NCBI GenBank assembly: GCA_003439945.1
Contig: QVRM01002099.1
Location: forward strand, 124,001-188,000
Origin: Dermanyssus gallinae
Taxonomy: Eukaryota > Arthropoda > Arachnida > Mesostigmata > Dermanyssidae
Length of the DNA stretch: 64,000 bases
Direction of reading: 5' to 3'
In this document: positions 10,543 to 22,730 of the stretch, in pieces
Layout: every line of letters begins with the position of its first letter
Numbering within the stretch: the first letter of the stretch is position 1
Made by a program: the position numbers and the translations under genes
The notes under the pieces: generated by a model
Told to the model about the DNA's origin: nothing
Database searches by the model: none
The model's input: the letters and a program-made list of their open reading frames with translations, nothing else

Positions 10543-13267
10543 CTATGCGTTCCTAGCAGATTGTCATCGTCAGACGTGACGGCTTCATGCGTTGCCATGT
10601 CGTCACATCGGTCACCACGCCCCAACCCTCTTCAATTGGTGCCCCCGTGTCTTGGATATCACTAGGCTATGCAAAAATGCGACACGTAAAGATGGAGTAC
10701 CAAGCGGTGCAATGCTAAACGGCACAGTGTCTGACGTAGTAGTGTTACCTTCGGATGAACTGAGAGCAGCTACCCATGAGACACCTGCGCTCAACATTCC
10801 TAGCAACGAAAAACAGTAAACCGCTGTGAATAAAGAGGAGGAACATTTTATGCCCCAGACTGCCCAGTAGACTGTTCAAGACCAAACGAATAAACTTGGC
10901 GATGATAACGGTGGATTCACGGCTTACAATTACCGTAAAAACCCCCGCTTAGCGGTATGAGAACTTTAGCCGACCTTAGAGATGATATTGCCACAGGTAG
11001 TATATGTACCTCCCAAGTTGTTATTCGCAGGCAACCCACCGAAAATGACATGCCCGCTAACTTTGAGAAAGGATTGCTGCTAACTTTATCTAAGGCAGTT
11101 TGCACGTTGTCCTTAGGAAGTAGAATTTCTGGTGGCAAGTTAAGCATCGCAATTTGAACCTCTAACATAGAGTTCGCAACCTCACTGTTGAACATCAGGC
11201 ACGGAGGCAGAAATTCTCAATTAACTCAGAAAGCTAGGCGTGACTCATGTTCGTCACCTGCACGGCACTCGGAGTGACGGACGGAAGCTCTTACCGTGCA
11301 ATTCTCACAATCGGTCTACTTCTATATTTCTGGATTATAAGTCGCATCCCCTATTGTTCGCAGCAGACCAACTGATGGTCTACTGTAAGCCCAACCCAGC
11401 ACCAAGCCAGCGTAGGTTACAGATAGTCTATTGTAGATGCGGGGCCTAGCTGCCTCATAACAAAACACGCCTCGATGTGTTAATTGTCATGGATCACACG
11501 CAGCTGGCGCCTCCTCCGAAACTCGACAGTTCTTCCTTAGAGAGAAGAGTGGACTCATCAGTGAGTCACGTACGCTTCAACAGGTGAAACTGAATCGCCC
11601 TGCGGCAACCATAGAAGAATCTTGTAGCTGATAGAAATAATTGCTAAAGTTCTTCAGCCGCTTCTTGTTGTGCTACGGCCTGTCGAGGAGCTTAAACACA
11701 CATCATCATAATGAAGGATTGCACATACCTGTTGCCTGCAGAGTTCTACAACCCAAACAACGACGAAATTGCCTACACAATCTAACACTGCAGACGGATT
11801 TACAAATAAGGAAAACACCCTTGTCGCAGTTCGATCATTTTCAAGAAGTTCTCGGCAGGAGTTGGACTTTATCCGAGACTTCTAGCCGGTTTGCTGTCCT
11901 CAAACCTCAGGAAGATAGCAAATAGATTTGCAATATTTATAACCTAAGTTACTGACATATTACGATTTGAGCAATGACTAGCGGAGCAACAATTATTTTT
12001 AGTGCCAAATTATTCATTTTGAAGGAGAAATGCGGCCTAATCAAACCGATTACATCTTCATCATGTCTGCGCAGGATGCTTTGAAGGTCAGCATGAGAGA
12101 TAATCCAGGGCAGCTTACACACCGAGTGGACGACGGCTAATTGGGGTTTGCGGTCCAAGCTGAAATGGAAACATCAGTACATACCACTCGCTTTTCAAAT
12201 GCTATCAATACAGTACGAATAGACCACTTACTAACGGCAGTTGAGGACTCTGCTCCAAACATGTATTATCACGTTGAGTCCTCGTCCAACTTCTCTTGGC
12301 ACACCTGATTTAACAGTCGCATCCGACACAGGCATACAGTAGGAAGACTTCATAAAGATGCCCCTCCGTGCTGCACAAGTGGCTGGGTAAGCTGAGTACT
12401 CTTTCAGAACGCCTTTCCCGGATGGAAGCCATATGGCCTTCACAAGCTAAGGTGTTCTTTTTTAGTCACTTGTCTAAGTCACATTTTGAGGGGGAATCGA
12501 TCTTACTGAATAAGGAGGAACCGCGGCGCTTCAATTACATTACGGTCGATACTATAACCAACCTGCTCAACATCGAACTGGCCAATACAGCTAAATGGCA
12601 GTTTTTTTGCCAGTAGTCTTGGCTTAGCAGATCCTGATATCAGCACTCCTTGCAATTGTTGCGGCCACACACCAGGTCTCCGGCGAGGTTTGCGGGCTCC
12701 TTGACAAAGCCGATAAGGTCGAATTCACCTGCATGCGAGATTAACTCACAAGCAGCTTGGTTGAATTTCTCAAAACTTCATCAAAAGACATCACACCTCA
12801 GAGTGAATCTTGACTTCTGCCAACCAAAAATAGCTCGTTTACCTATTGAACAAGTCAACAATGGCTCTACTAGGGCTCGTTGAAACACACTGCACTAGCC
12901 ATGAACAAAAGTAAGTGTCCCAACGAGTTGACCCTTATTCCTTTAGAATAGGGCCGGGACGCCTTGTCTGAGACGTAGCCAACTTTCTTTCTACCTCAAC
13001 GATCAGCTTTCGTTCACTTTTTGACAACTTCGAGTTGGTCAACCTAAGCAGAGAAAAACAAGACAAGCAAATACGCCGAACCGGCCAGAGCCCATAACAT
13101 CAGCCCAGTGGCCTTCGAGACCTTGGGAACGCCAAGTCCACTGACTGGTTGTGAGTGTGAACGTTTGAGGATAACTACGGGGAATAAGAGAGCCGCACAT
13201 TCTCGCGCCAGATACTTTCCATTGACATCCAGCGGGGCAACGCAAGTCTTCATTCTAGGACCGCATA
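10414..13267 (-). CDS. Possible multi-exon gene, unidentified (probable membrane protein)
   Basis: A model, not a recognised gene. Reading the minus strand from 13267 down to 10414 there is a series of open blocks bounded by plausible splice sites: 13267-13044, 12775-12673, 12446-12232, 12159-11964, 11881-11729, 11216-11010, 10823-10749 and 10542-10414. The central three join in phase with introns of 72 and 82 bp. Several blocks carry hydrophobic runs (such as LALKIIVAPLVIAQI and FVVVWVVEL) and the last ends in a lysine-rich then acidic tail, suggesting an integral membrane protein with a charged C-terminus. Exon joins outside the central three are uncertain, alternative frames stay open in some blocks, and no family motif was recognised. 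It could be a gene, a decayed pseudogene or chance. Confidence 0.3.
10749..10823 (-). CDS. Candidate exon of the minus-strand model
   Basis: Preceded by the best acceptor of the model (cctcctctttattcacag) and ending at donor GTAACA (10748 downwards). Two frames stay open over the 75 nt; one of them encodes a hydrophobic segment (YCFSLLGMLSAGVSWVAAL) and continues open to 10612 if the donor is skipped. Confidence 0.25.
11010..11216 (-). CDS. Candidate exon of the minus-strand model
   Basis: 69 open codons between an in-frame stop upstream and donor GTACAT (11009 downwards). Composition is balanced (for instance LNLPPEILLPKDNVQTALDK). The acceptor is unclear, several AGs being available. A further open block without a clear donor lies at 11322-11486. 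Confidence 0.25.
11729..11881 (-). CDS. Candidate exon of the minus-strand model
   Basis: 153 nt (51 codons, no stop) after acceptor accggctag, ending at donor GTATGTGC (11728 downwards). Phase 0 at both ends. The peptide contains a Cys-rich hydrophobic segment (VLDCVGNFVVVWVVELC). Confidence 0.3.
11964..12159 (-). CDS. Candidate exon of the minus-strand model
   Basis: 196 nt; its first base completes the split Tyr codon (TA|C) from the upstream block, followed by 65 open codons. Ends at donor GTAATA (11963 downwards); if that donor is not used the frame stops at 11949. The C-terminal half carries a hydrophobic run. The 82-bp intron to the next block keeps phase 0. Confidence 0.35.
12232..12446 (-). 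CDS. Candidate exon of the minus-strand model
   Basis: 215 nt after acceptor aacaccttag (12447-12456), ending at a good donor GTAAGTGG (12231 downwards). Open in phase 0 for 71 codons plus two bases. The following intron is 72 bp and ends in a strong acceptor tttccatttcag. The peptide has five cysteines and no low-complexity character. This and the next two blocks are the best supported part of the model. Confidence 0.35.
12673..12775 (-). CDS. Candidate exon of the minus-strand model
   Basis: 103-nt block after acceptor ttttgatgaag; donor GTGTGT at 12672. One frame is open (starting phase needs two bases from an earlier exon) and ends in phase 0, which matches the phase of the next block at 12446. 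Peptide has balanced composition (FEKFNQAACELIS and on). Confidence 0.22.
13044..13267 (-). CDS. Candidate exon of the minus-strand model
   Basis: Follows an acceptor (cactattcag). The open frame of about 73 codons includes a hydrophobic run near its end (LMLWALAGSAYLLVLFF) and stops at 13044. No convincing donor before the stop is obvious, so its right boundary and phase are unknown. A polypyrimidine-TAG (tttttctctgcttag) lies exactly at the end of the frame and could instead be the acceptor of another exon. Confidence 0.2.
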
Positions 13268-13456
13268 CTGAATAGTGCAGACCAGATTTTTTCTAAACCT
13301 AAGGTAAACACGCTCACTTAGACACAATTGTGCTATGAGTTGATTAACAAAATAATCAAATTGTATGTCGTTACCTTAAAGTGAGACACGTTACGTGACA
13401 ACATAGAGAGCCAAGATCTCCGTCAATCTGCAGCTCGGCGCTGTCTTGTTGGCATC

Positions 13457-13663
13457 CTACGAGGTAGTATGGGCGCAGTTATTATAAATCCCGGCCGTTG
13501 TCTCAATGGGCGTCAACGGTACGACAGAGCTGTCGCTGGACGACCGTTCAAAGGTGGGCGTGCCAGCGTTAAGCGTAATAAATCGTTCTATGCATCGTTG
13601 TATATAAGCAAAAGCATTAAACTGTATGCAGAAATCGTAGCTTGTGTACTGATTGATGCACAC
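13457..13663 (-). CDS. Open frame, possible exon
   Basis: Minus-strand frame whose second half (roughly 13590-13457) is Ser/Thr/Pro-rich without simple repeats, ending at a TAG that overlaps a possible donor (CTC|GTAGGA). It could extend the model above in the 5' direction. Weak evidence. Confidence 0.15.
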   Translation of the reverse strand: MCINQYTSYDFCIQFNAFAYIQRCIERFITLNAGTPTFERSSSDSSVVPLTPIETTAGIYNNCAHTTS

Positions 13664-14084
13664 ACGAGCGAAGACCGGACATTATTCTGCAATCACGGGC
13701 GCCTAAGGCGGTACCTGTTTGCCTAAGGTGGAATGTTCTTTGCTTTCGGCTTGCCGTCTACAGAACGCTCCACGTTTGATTAAAATTATCCTAACTTTTT
13801 TGAGAAGTTCACAATAGCGGTCTCGTCAAAACATGTAAAGCACGTCACTTGGTTATAACAAAGTGGGTTTTAATTATCTATAATTATCATCTTCATCTCA
13901 TAGCATTATTAATCTATATCTATATTTTATTTTGTTTTGTACGAAGTAATTTGGAGTAATATGCTACCAACGAAAATCTACACCACAAAGTTAATTAGCA
14001 AACAAACAATTAAAATGAGATGCGCTGAATCACAAGTATCCGTTTGTTAAGGTTACCTGGTTGACACCTAACCGTCCGTATGTC

Positions 14085-14405
14085 TTAGGCTGCACGACAA
14101 ACGTCGGTATGACAATCGGTGGCGCGAAGCGCAATAAGAAAGAAAGCCGGCAATTCCGTCGGCTTGCAAACAAGTGAACTCGGGCGTACGCGACGTGCTT
14201 GTCTCTTGAGCACGTAAGCTTTGATAGATTTTGTGCGTGCCTGCCTATCGCCGAATGTCGGGCAATGGCGACGACAGAGGCGGTCCGCACTACCAGGTAT
14301 TCCTAATTCTTTTGCAAAGTTAAATGCGACTAAGTCGAGAAGCACCCCGATAACACACTGTTGTATCATCGCGTCTAGACGAGTGATTCGTCGTCTAAAT
14401 TGCAC
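14085..14405 (-). CDS. Open frame of 106 codons, unidentified
   Basis: Begins at an ATG and runs 106 codons with balanced composition on the minus strand. The plus strand is also open for 68 codons here (14221-14427), so strand is ambiguous. No homologue or splice support recognised. Confidence 0.15.
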   Translation of the reverse strand: MQFRRRITRLDAMIQQCVIGVLLDLVAFNFAKELGIPGSADRLCRRHCPTFGDRQARTKSIKAYVLKRQARRVRPSSLVCKPTELPAFFLIALRATDCHTDVCRAA

Positions 14406-14600
14406 AAAATGTACACGATATACGTAAGCACTCTGTACACGACATACTCAACTACATACACGCAAACAAACAAACGAACAGACAGATCATCTGCCTTGCG
14501 TTTAGTATGGTATGGTTTGAATTGGTTTGGTCTGGTCGGTGTCCAGGATCAGTTCCGGTGGATGATCAAGCCCGATTCTGCTCGCTCTGATGCAATTTAA

Positions 14601-14641
14601 GGGGCAGAGCTAACGGCAGCAATTGCCGTTACCTCTGCCCC
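14601..14641. repeat. Inverted repeat, 18-bp arms
   Basis: Arms ggggcagag-c-taacggca and tgccgtta-c-ctctgcccc pair over 18 bp with one mismatch around a 5-base loop. It would fold into a stable hairpin in RNA or DNA. Confidence 0.85.
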
Positions 14642-15359
14642 GTTACGTCTCTACCAGCACCTCCTACGGTAACAGCGGCAAACACTAAACAAAGAACACT
14701 CGATGTGTACGTGAGCCACATCCACTAACAACCCACCGGTACCTGGAACGTTTAAAACAATTAAAACCTTGATCTTTATTTCTAGCCTTGCCGCATCTGT
14801 ATACCCGTTGACGAAATCGTTGTATTTTAGACACACCAGGTGGCTGGTAAACGACTTTGGGCTTTTGACACAAAAGATGTATGTTTTTATTTTTATTGCA
14901 GAGTACTTGTAATTAGAATAACTTAACGTGTACTTGCATCGCAGTTTAAAATCGAATTGAGACCAAACAGAACATAAAGTTGAAACAAAATCAACAAGAA
15001 CCGATATACTAGAGTCGATAAATTATATACACTGTAAAAACCTAGTTGTTTACCAAGTTTGGTTAAGTCGCCTGCAGATGGGTTGATCCTGGTCGATATT
15101 CTACACGTGTGCTTAGAACGTGCTGTTTGTCCATTTGAGTCGAGTGTACTCATTTTGACATGCAGACTTGTTGCGAAATATACATTTAAATGCTATCGAG
15201 AGGATCCAATAGAAGGCCAACCTTAAACACAGAACTTGTTATTCAAGTTATCCAAGGCTTTGAAGCAATAAACTATTGGTTTTCGTTTATATTATTTTTG
15301 CGTGATTGGACCGGAGGATGACATAAAACATTTGCATATAAATATATATAAGGCGAGGG

Positions 15360-15490
15360 CGCAACTGGCGGTTAGCGCACTGGGGAGCACTGTGGCAGCT
15401 ACGTTCTAATGCAATGTATAGGAGCATGGCCGTCTAATGATAATGTGTTCTTTGATGCTAGCAAAAGTAATAGAGCCTATTCGAACCCCC
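15360..15490 (+). repeat. Possible tRNA-derived SINE fragment
   Basis: actggcggttagcgcactgggga (15364-15386) looks like a pol III A-box and tattcgaacccc (15479-15490) like a B-box, but the spacing of about 100 bp is longer than in tRNAs. Tentative. Confidence 0.25.
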
Positions 15491-15525
15491 CCCCAAAATT
15501 GTAATTTGAGTAATACTATGAATAT

Positions 15526-15526
15526 A

Positions 15527-15557
<31 letters not shown>
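15526..15557. repeat. (AT)n microsatellite
   Basis: AT run of about 30 bp with one ttt interruption. Confidence 0.9.
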
Positions 15558-15559
15558 GC

Positions 15560-16974
<1,415 letters not shown>

Positions 16975-17459
16975 AAAAGCATATATGTCCTCGAATTAGT
17001 ACAGTTCAATGCTCACGTGCTGCGGTGCGCCATCCGTGGCGCGAGAGCGGTAACCGAGCCTGAAATAGCGGGACAAGTGAATGCATAAGACGACAACGAC
17101 TAACGTAGTGGTGGCTTTTTCTTGTCTACTTATTCAGTATTTGAGCAGGATTGTAACAACCTGGCTTACCGATGCAATCCGATAAGCCAGTAGTCGCAAT
17201 TGTGGTAGTAGTAGTAGTACGAGTTGGAACAGAGTTATGGCAACAGTCGTATGGCAGCAGTCAGCCACCCGTGATGCAAGCTGGCTTTTAAGCCCTGCGA
17301 GCGCCATTCCTCTCCGGAACGTATCGTTGTCTCGAGCGCCCACCACACAGTCGACGTTGACGCAACTGCGTGGGCCACAGGTGCAGCTGAATCTCCTCCT
17401 CGGTGGCCTCCCTGTTAGCATCTCTTTCCTTTCGCAGACGCGGCGGCCGTGCGGCCACT

Positions 17460-17935
17460 TCTGTTCTCGTCTTTCATCATTATCACCATCGTCATGGTCC
17501 TCTTAATCTCCAACTGTTTCGCATTTCTTCCTATTTTTTTGCTGTTTGATTGTTCTTTTTGTCCTCCTTCGTCGTCGGTCCACCTGGTGGTTGCTCTGGG
17601 TTCGTTTTTCTCCTTTTTTTTCCCCTTGCCTTTCTTCTTTCTCTTTTGTTTTACTCCTTGTTGTTCCTTTCTTGTTCCTCTCTTCCTTTTACTTTTCCTA
17701 TTCCTTCTTCCTCTCCTCTTGTTTCCTTCTCTTTTTGAATTTTCTTCGATTTTCATCCTTGTCCTGCTGCTTCATCTGCCTCGTCTTCTTCCTTGACTAC
17801 TTTTTTCGCTACTTTTTCATTTGCATTATTTTTTTTGTTTTTTTTTTCTTTTTTTCGTTTACCTGCTCCTTCCCGTCTTCATCATCATCATCGTCTTCTT
17901 CTGCTGCTGCTTCTTATTCCTTCCAAATGACAGCT
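17460..17935 (+). repeat. Polypyrimidine stretch (about 475 bp)
   Basis: The plus strand is dominated by C and T (ctt, ttt, cct) with few purines. Overlapping plus frames read Phe/Leu/Ser-rich pseudo-membrane peptides and the minus frame Lys/Arg/Glu-rich, both explained by composition. Confidence 0.85.
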
Positions 17936-19242
17936 GCCCGAACCCGCACTGTCACTTACTAAGTGGCCGTGTCTCTAACCCCTTCCGAGTCGAGATGGTC
18001 CGGCGGCAAGTCATCTATGTTCGGAATCAGTATCGCCGCCTTCTATTTACTACCAGTAGTTTCAACATTACGAGAATTGCAATTGCTCCCAGTACTACCA
18101 GGACTACTACAACGTGCCTAATGCGACTGCTACTAAAGCTACAACGAAGTCGAGTCATTGCCTGTAGCCTTCGGCTATATTTCAACAGCAACAGCAGGAC
18201 CGCCACTGCCCATGGTGGGCTGTTCCGAATCTGCAGAATCGAATTTCTGTTTTCTCGCTGCTGCTGCTGATTCAGCACTGATAGAGGAGAGAGCAGCGGT
18301 CGGTCGAACCTACCCCGCCGTCAAAATCGCAGTAATAGTATAGCAGTCATAATCATAGCAGTGCTTCTGAGGTCGATAGTGGTATCAATATTAGAGCAAA
18401 GAGACGAGAAAACCTATACGAGTAGTACTAACAGGGCTAGCAACCGTTGTAGAGGCCAATCGAAGAGAAAGAAAGCGGCTGTAGCAGCTGGTCCGGCAAC
18501 ATCTAGCAATAGATATTTGATCTTTATTATTCGAAGGTAAACCTCATTTGCCCATCCGTAGAAAGTGGCCAACAGCGCTCGCCTCTCGCCTAACAAGCAG
18601 GTGGGCTGCTGTGACACACGTGACATGAAGCCAGAAAAGCTGAACATAATGTCGCCAAAAAACAAAAAGAAAAGAACCGAATGCATACTTATTTATTGCA
18701 CACTCGACTTAAATGGGTTTTCATTTATTTCAATGTAGAAAAGAGCTGCCGAAATAATCGTCCTACCTCGGACACAAAGAAAAACAGAAACGACGATAAA
18801 AACCTAGCTAGATCTGTGAATCTTCGCAGATATGCGTTGACACGTGCGTGTTATATACGCATGGTGTCTATGAATATACACAAGATGTCTATAAAAGTCC
18901 TAGAGATATTATACTTATTAGGGAGGTCGTAGATCTCGTTAGCGTAAGCCTTTTTCGCGATGAATTAGGAAGCAGAAACGTCTTGCTTGCTTTATTACGA
19001 AATTAATAAAATTTGGCTTATCGATGTGGGTGACCGGACATGACATTAGACAATTTGCGATTGCGACATTGACCGAGTTGTTTGATCGAAATCCTGTGAT
19101 ACTTCATGGTTTGTCTTTCACCGCTAAAACAATGACGTTTTGCCATTACGTTCGCGAAGCAGATCATTTCACCAAGATGTGCATGGAGTTTCGTGTTAAC
19201 AGAGAAGAGACACGTTAGCGGCTGTCTGCTGTAGGTTCTGTA

Positions 19243-19335
19243 TCTAAACTTTTTCGGGCTGACTTTCAGCCAAAATTTAACATATCCGCGGAATTGCTTT
19301 CGCTTTGCTTGATAGGGCGGACCCCCAAAAAAGCA
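19243..19335. repeat. Dispersed repeat copy 2
   Basis: Direct-orientation counterpart of 8820-8910. Shared blocks are aacttttt-cggg-ctga-tttcagccaaaatttaac and a terminal ggcggaccccc. Confidence 0.55.
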
Positions 19336-19512
19336 AATCAACGGCGCGATCAACATATGTGTCTGCTCAGGTCACAAGCCGTACGATGAGGCGAATGCAC
19401 TATGCCACCGGACTTGACATGCATCTAGCGGCCGCCAAGGAGAGAACAACTTAGTCTCTTCCCAGTACAGACTTGGTCCTAGCTATGTCCGGTCAGCAGC
19501 ATTGATATAACA

Positions 19513-19640
19513 ACTTATGCAGAGGCTGGTTGATGTCCTCTGAGCTCACACCGCACTAGCCTATGGCCTCAATTGGTCACTTCAAGTCTCATCTTATCTC
19601 TCCTTCGCGCTTTCTTTTATTAATTTATATCGCTGTTACT
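19513..19640. repeat. Diverged direct repeat, copy A
   Basis: atgcagaggctggttgatg-tcctctgagctcac-c-gcactagcctat and a downstream ttcttttattaat block match copy B at 20066-20210 in the same order, about 550 bp away. An (AT)n array lies between the copies. Confidence 0.6.
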
Positions 19641-19702
19641 CCTTTCTACATCACCTTTTTCATGCTCTCTCTCTGCCAATCTGCTTGCATGCGGTATGAA
19701 TC

Positions 19703-19727
19703 TATATATATATATATATATATATAA
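19703..19727. repeat. (AT)n microsatellite
   Basis: About 25 bp of AT. Confidence 0.9.
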
Positions 19728-19820
19728 TCAGCATGCGCAATCGTGTAATTTAGCTACGGTCACAATAAACGAGGACGGCAACGTTGACATGGTGACAAGC
19801 ATGCCGAATCTCTCCTTACC

Positions 19821-19852
<32 letters not shown>

Positions 19853-19885
19853 CATACATATATGTATATATACATACATATATGT

Positions 19886-19957
<72 letters not shown>
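19821..19957. repeat. Compound (AT)n/(ACAT)n microsatellite
   Basis: About 137 bp of AT with internal tacatacatatatgta blocks repeated twice (19850-19885). Confidence 0.95.
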
Positions 19958-19960
<3 letters not shown>

Positions 19961-20065
19961 CCTTCAGAAGCACGTTAATCATTTCAATAGGACCACACAC
20001 GCATAAGGTCAGACATACGTACATACATCTACATACACAAGCGATGTACACAAGCGACGCGTTCT

Positions 20066-20210
20066 CCTATGCAGAGGCCGGCTAATGGCTTCTGAACTGA
20101 GCTGACGCCCTACTCGCCTATCTTTCCATATTGGTCAATTCACTTGTGTCTCCTCGCCATGGCTCTCTCTCTCTATCTTTCGTTCTTCCTTTTATTAATC
20201 TCTCTCTCTC
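20066..20210. repeat. Diverged direct repeat, copy B
   Basis: Counterpart of 19513-19640: atgcagaggccggctaatggcttctgaactgagctgac-gccctactcgcctat, then a tccttttattaat block running into (CT)n. Confidence 0.6.
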
Positions 20211-20456
20211 TCTCTCTTCATCTTTCTCTGGTTCCCACTTCACTCTTTCCTGCTCCCGCTTACTCCCATATTCTTTCTGCTCGCATACGGCTAATGACAC
20301 GCTGACAGGCGAGCTGACAATAGGGACGACGATCGGGTCCGCAACGTCGTCGTCGTCGTCGCACCGAATCGGTCAGGCAGGCTCACCCTTAGGGAAAGAG
20401 ACATGTATGTAGAACCGGAGAAGCAACAGGCGATGAACGATGAACTCTCCTCTCAC

Positions 20457-20486
20457 TCTCCTCTCTCTCTCTCTCTCTCTCTCTCG
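20457..20486. repeat. (CT)n microsatellite
   Basis: About 28 bp of CT repeats. Another (CT)n lies at 20199-20217. Confidence 0.9.
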
Positions 20487-21396
20487 AGGAAGGACGGAAA
20501 GAAAGGTCAACTATCACTATGCCACCATTATCTGTACATACAGCCGCTTAGCTTCGACGACCGACGCCCGATGGGATCGGTCGTCTGCTACTGCTACTAC
20601 TACTACTACTACGAGAATGCATGCGCGCAGAGCGCAATGAGTAGCGGCATCGGTGACGTCGCCTGGCGACTCTTGACGGATCACACGCAGCTAACTCGCG
20701 CTTATTGTTTTCCTCGCGTAGTAGTAGTAGCACAGCAGAATAGTCGCGCCAAGAGATACATATAGACACGCATGTAGAAATCGTCGTCGTCGTCGTTGTT
20801 GTCAGGCATACGCTCATAGCCACGTAGCAGCGGACGAGTATCTTGATCGTTGTCGGGGTGACCTTTTGTCTTTTCAAGTCATTCGACTATAATAGCGAAG
20901 AGACTAACGGAATCTATAGCAGCGGCAGCAGCGATAGGAGCAGACTACATAGAGCCAGTAGTGAATCGAGTCAAATTGACACTTGCTGTAGATGTGAACA
21001 AAGATAGACCAAATAGACACACAAAAAGTGAAAATAGGATACTAGATTCGGGTAACTGGGTGGCTTGCTAGTGCTCGTGGCAGACGCGTCAGTTGTTTAA
21101 TAAGGGCGGCGCATACGCTGTTCACGGACAAGGACTTGTTTGTACTTGGGGTGGTTTTGCACTGGCAACAAACGTTGCCACCTTTTAGAATACACGGTAT
21201 GTACGCACTTATGTATGTATGTTTGTATGTTTGGTAGAACTGGATGCATCCCCTATAATAGCGCTCTCGTTCCACACCCACTCCACGTCATAGGATACCC
21301 ATCGTAGACATTGAAATGATTAGTATAGTCGTTACTTGAACGCCGACCAGACTCTGTTGCTTTGGTAGCATCTCTCAGCTCTATTTAATCTGTCTC

Positions 21397-21401
<5 letters not shown>

Positions 21402-21436
<35 letters not shown>
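21402..21436. repeat. (AT)n microsatellite
   Basis: About 30 bp AT ending in gtatata. Confidence 0.9.
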
Positions 21437-21437
<1 letters not shown>

Positions 21438-21489
21438 CGTTCGCCCAGTGTATCATTATTGGCGTCGCTTTTCTATGCGATATAGCCAG

Positions 21490-22730
21490 GGAACACAATT
21501 CAGGGCAGCGCCAGGATAGACAGAACAGACCCGACATGCCTTAGCAAACGAACGGAACTACTCGCAACGGCAGCAGCAGTAGCAGCATTGGCAAAGCTAC
21601 GCTGTCGTCGGTTCGTTGGCCGCATGCGTAAAGCCCGAACGGAAAGATAATTCCCGTAGGCGGAACTCAACCAGATAGAGGCAGCACGGCAGAGACGGCA
21701 GATAGAGACAGGCAGACTGCAGAGATTTGGCACTATCGAGGGAGGAAGAATTGCCGTCCGTTCCTTGTGAGACGCAACAATAGACCTACCTACCTATAGT
21801 CCAGCCTATTCTCATGGTTCCACCCAGAGCGAACACCTCCCACCCGCTCGGATTTCTGTCTATCTCTCTAGTTGCCTCTTGCCGTTGACGGCCTCCGTAC
21901 GGCGCACCGCAGCGGGCCGTAAGCCAGCTCGGACAAGCCTTCCGCGGTTCCTCGGGCGGGCGCCGCCAGCACAACAGAGTTTGCGTTCGATGTGCCCTCA
22001 CAGACTTCTTCCCGTCTCGCCCAGGCTCCTAGCCTTCAGCTCCAAGTGTCCAAACTCCTGATCAACCTTGGCCGAACCCCTCTACGTATCTGTCTGTCTG
22101 TCCAGTCCGCCGAAGATACCGCGCCGAGACGGCGATATCGCTGTTCCATGTGTTTGCTACTGTCGGATACATAGAGGCCGACCAGCGTTAGGGACAACGG
22201 TACAGCGCGGAGCAGGCCGGTCGTGTCCTTGGCTGGGTGGTGCTTCTAAGCAATGAGCAAAATACGGAGACAGGTAGTGGGCGAAGGGCAGATGGACGGG
22301 GGAAAACAGAGGATAAAGTTACAAGGATAAGCGATAAGGAGGCTCTAAGCAACATGCGGAGAGCGGCCGTAGACACGGCGAACCGACGTGATACCTCCAT
22401 CTAGACAATGTATGGGTGGCTGTGTACTTGCGGCCCTGCGCGGCTAGCGTTCGAGGGAAAGATTTTGTCCGAGCCCGAAGCGGCAAATCCCAACAGATCC
22501 AGTGCCGGTAAGACCGGATGCGAGTTGGGAATATATCGAACTTGGTCTTCTCTGTGCTCATACACGTCGTTGACTCCTAACTCTTTTTGCTCGTCTCGCA
22601 GCGTCGTCCCTTTCAGCCGACCTTCAACCATTACTAGTACTACTACTACTACTACTATTGTCATTACACATGGACATATCAATAGGTCATCTTCAACCAA
22701 CTGATGCTAATCTCCAAGCTGTAACCGTGA
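21490..22730. other. GC-richer stretch without recognisable gene
   Basis: About 1.2 kb with mixed composition. Many short frames overlap on both strands and none dominates. A short (TAC)n patch lies at 22636-22657. Confidence 0.4.

Larger units (their letters stand above)
9930..15500. other. Microsatellite-free island
   Basis: About 5.5 kb without any long dinucleotide array and only minor triplet patches, in contrast to both flanks where a long (AT)n tract occurs every 1-3 kb. This is the part of the window that most resembles conventional gene-bearing DNA and it contains the exon-like blocks listed below. Confidence 0.6.

Noticed and set aside
12901..12920. Plus-strand donor AAAA|GTAAGT at about 12909
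   Set aside because: No plus-strand open frame ends at it; the frame upstream stops at 12883.
17415..17962. Membrane-protein-like plus frames and Lys/Arg-rich minus frame
   Set aside because: Explained by C/T bias of the plus strand; several frames overlap and none shows codon preference.
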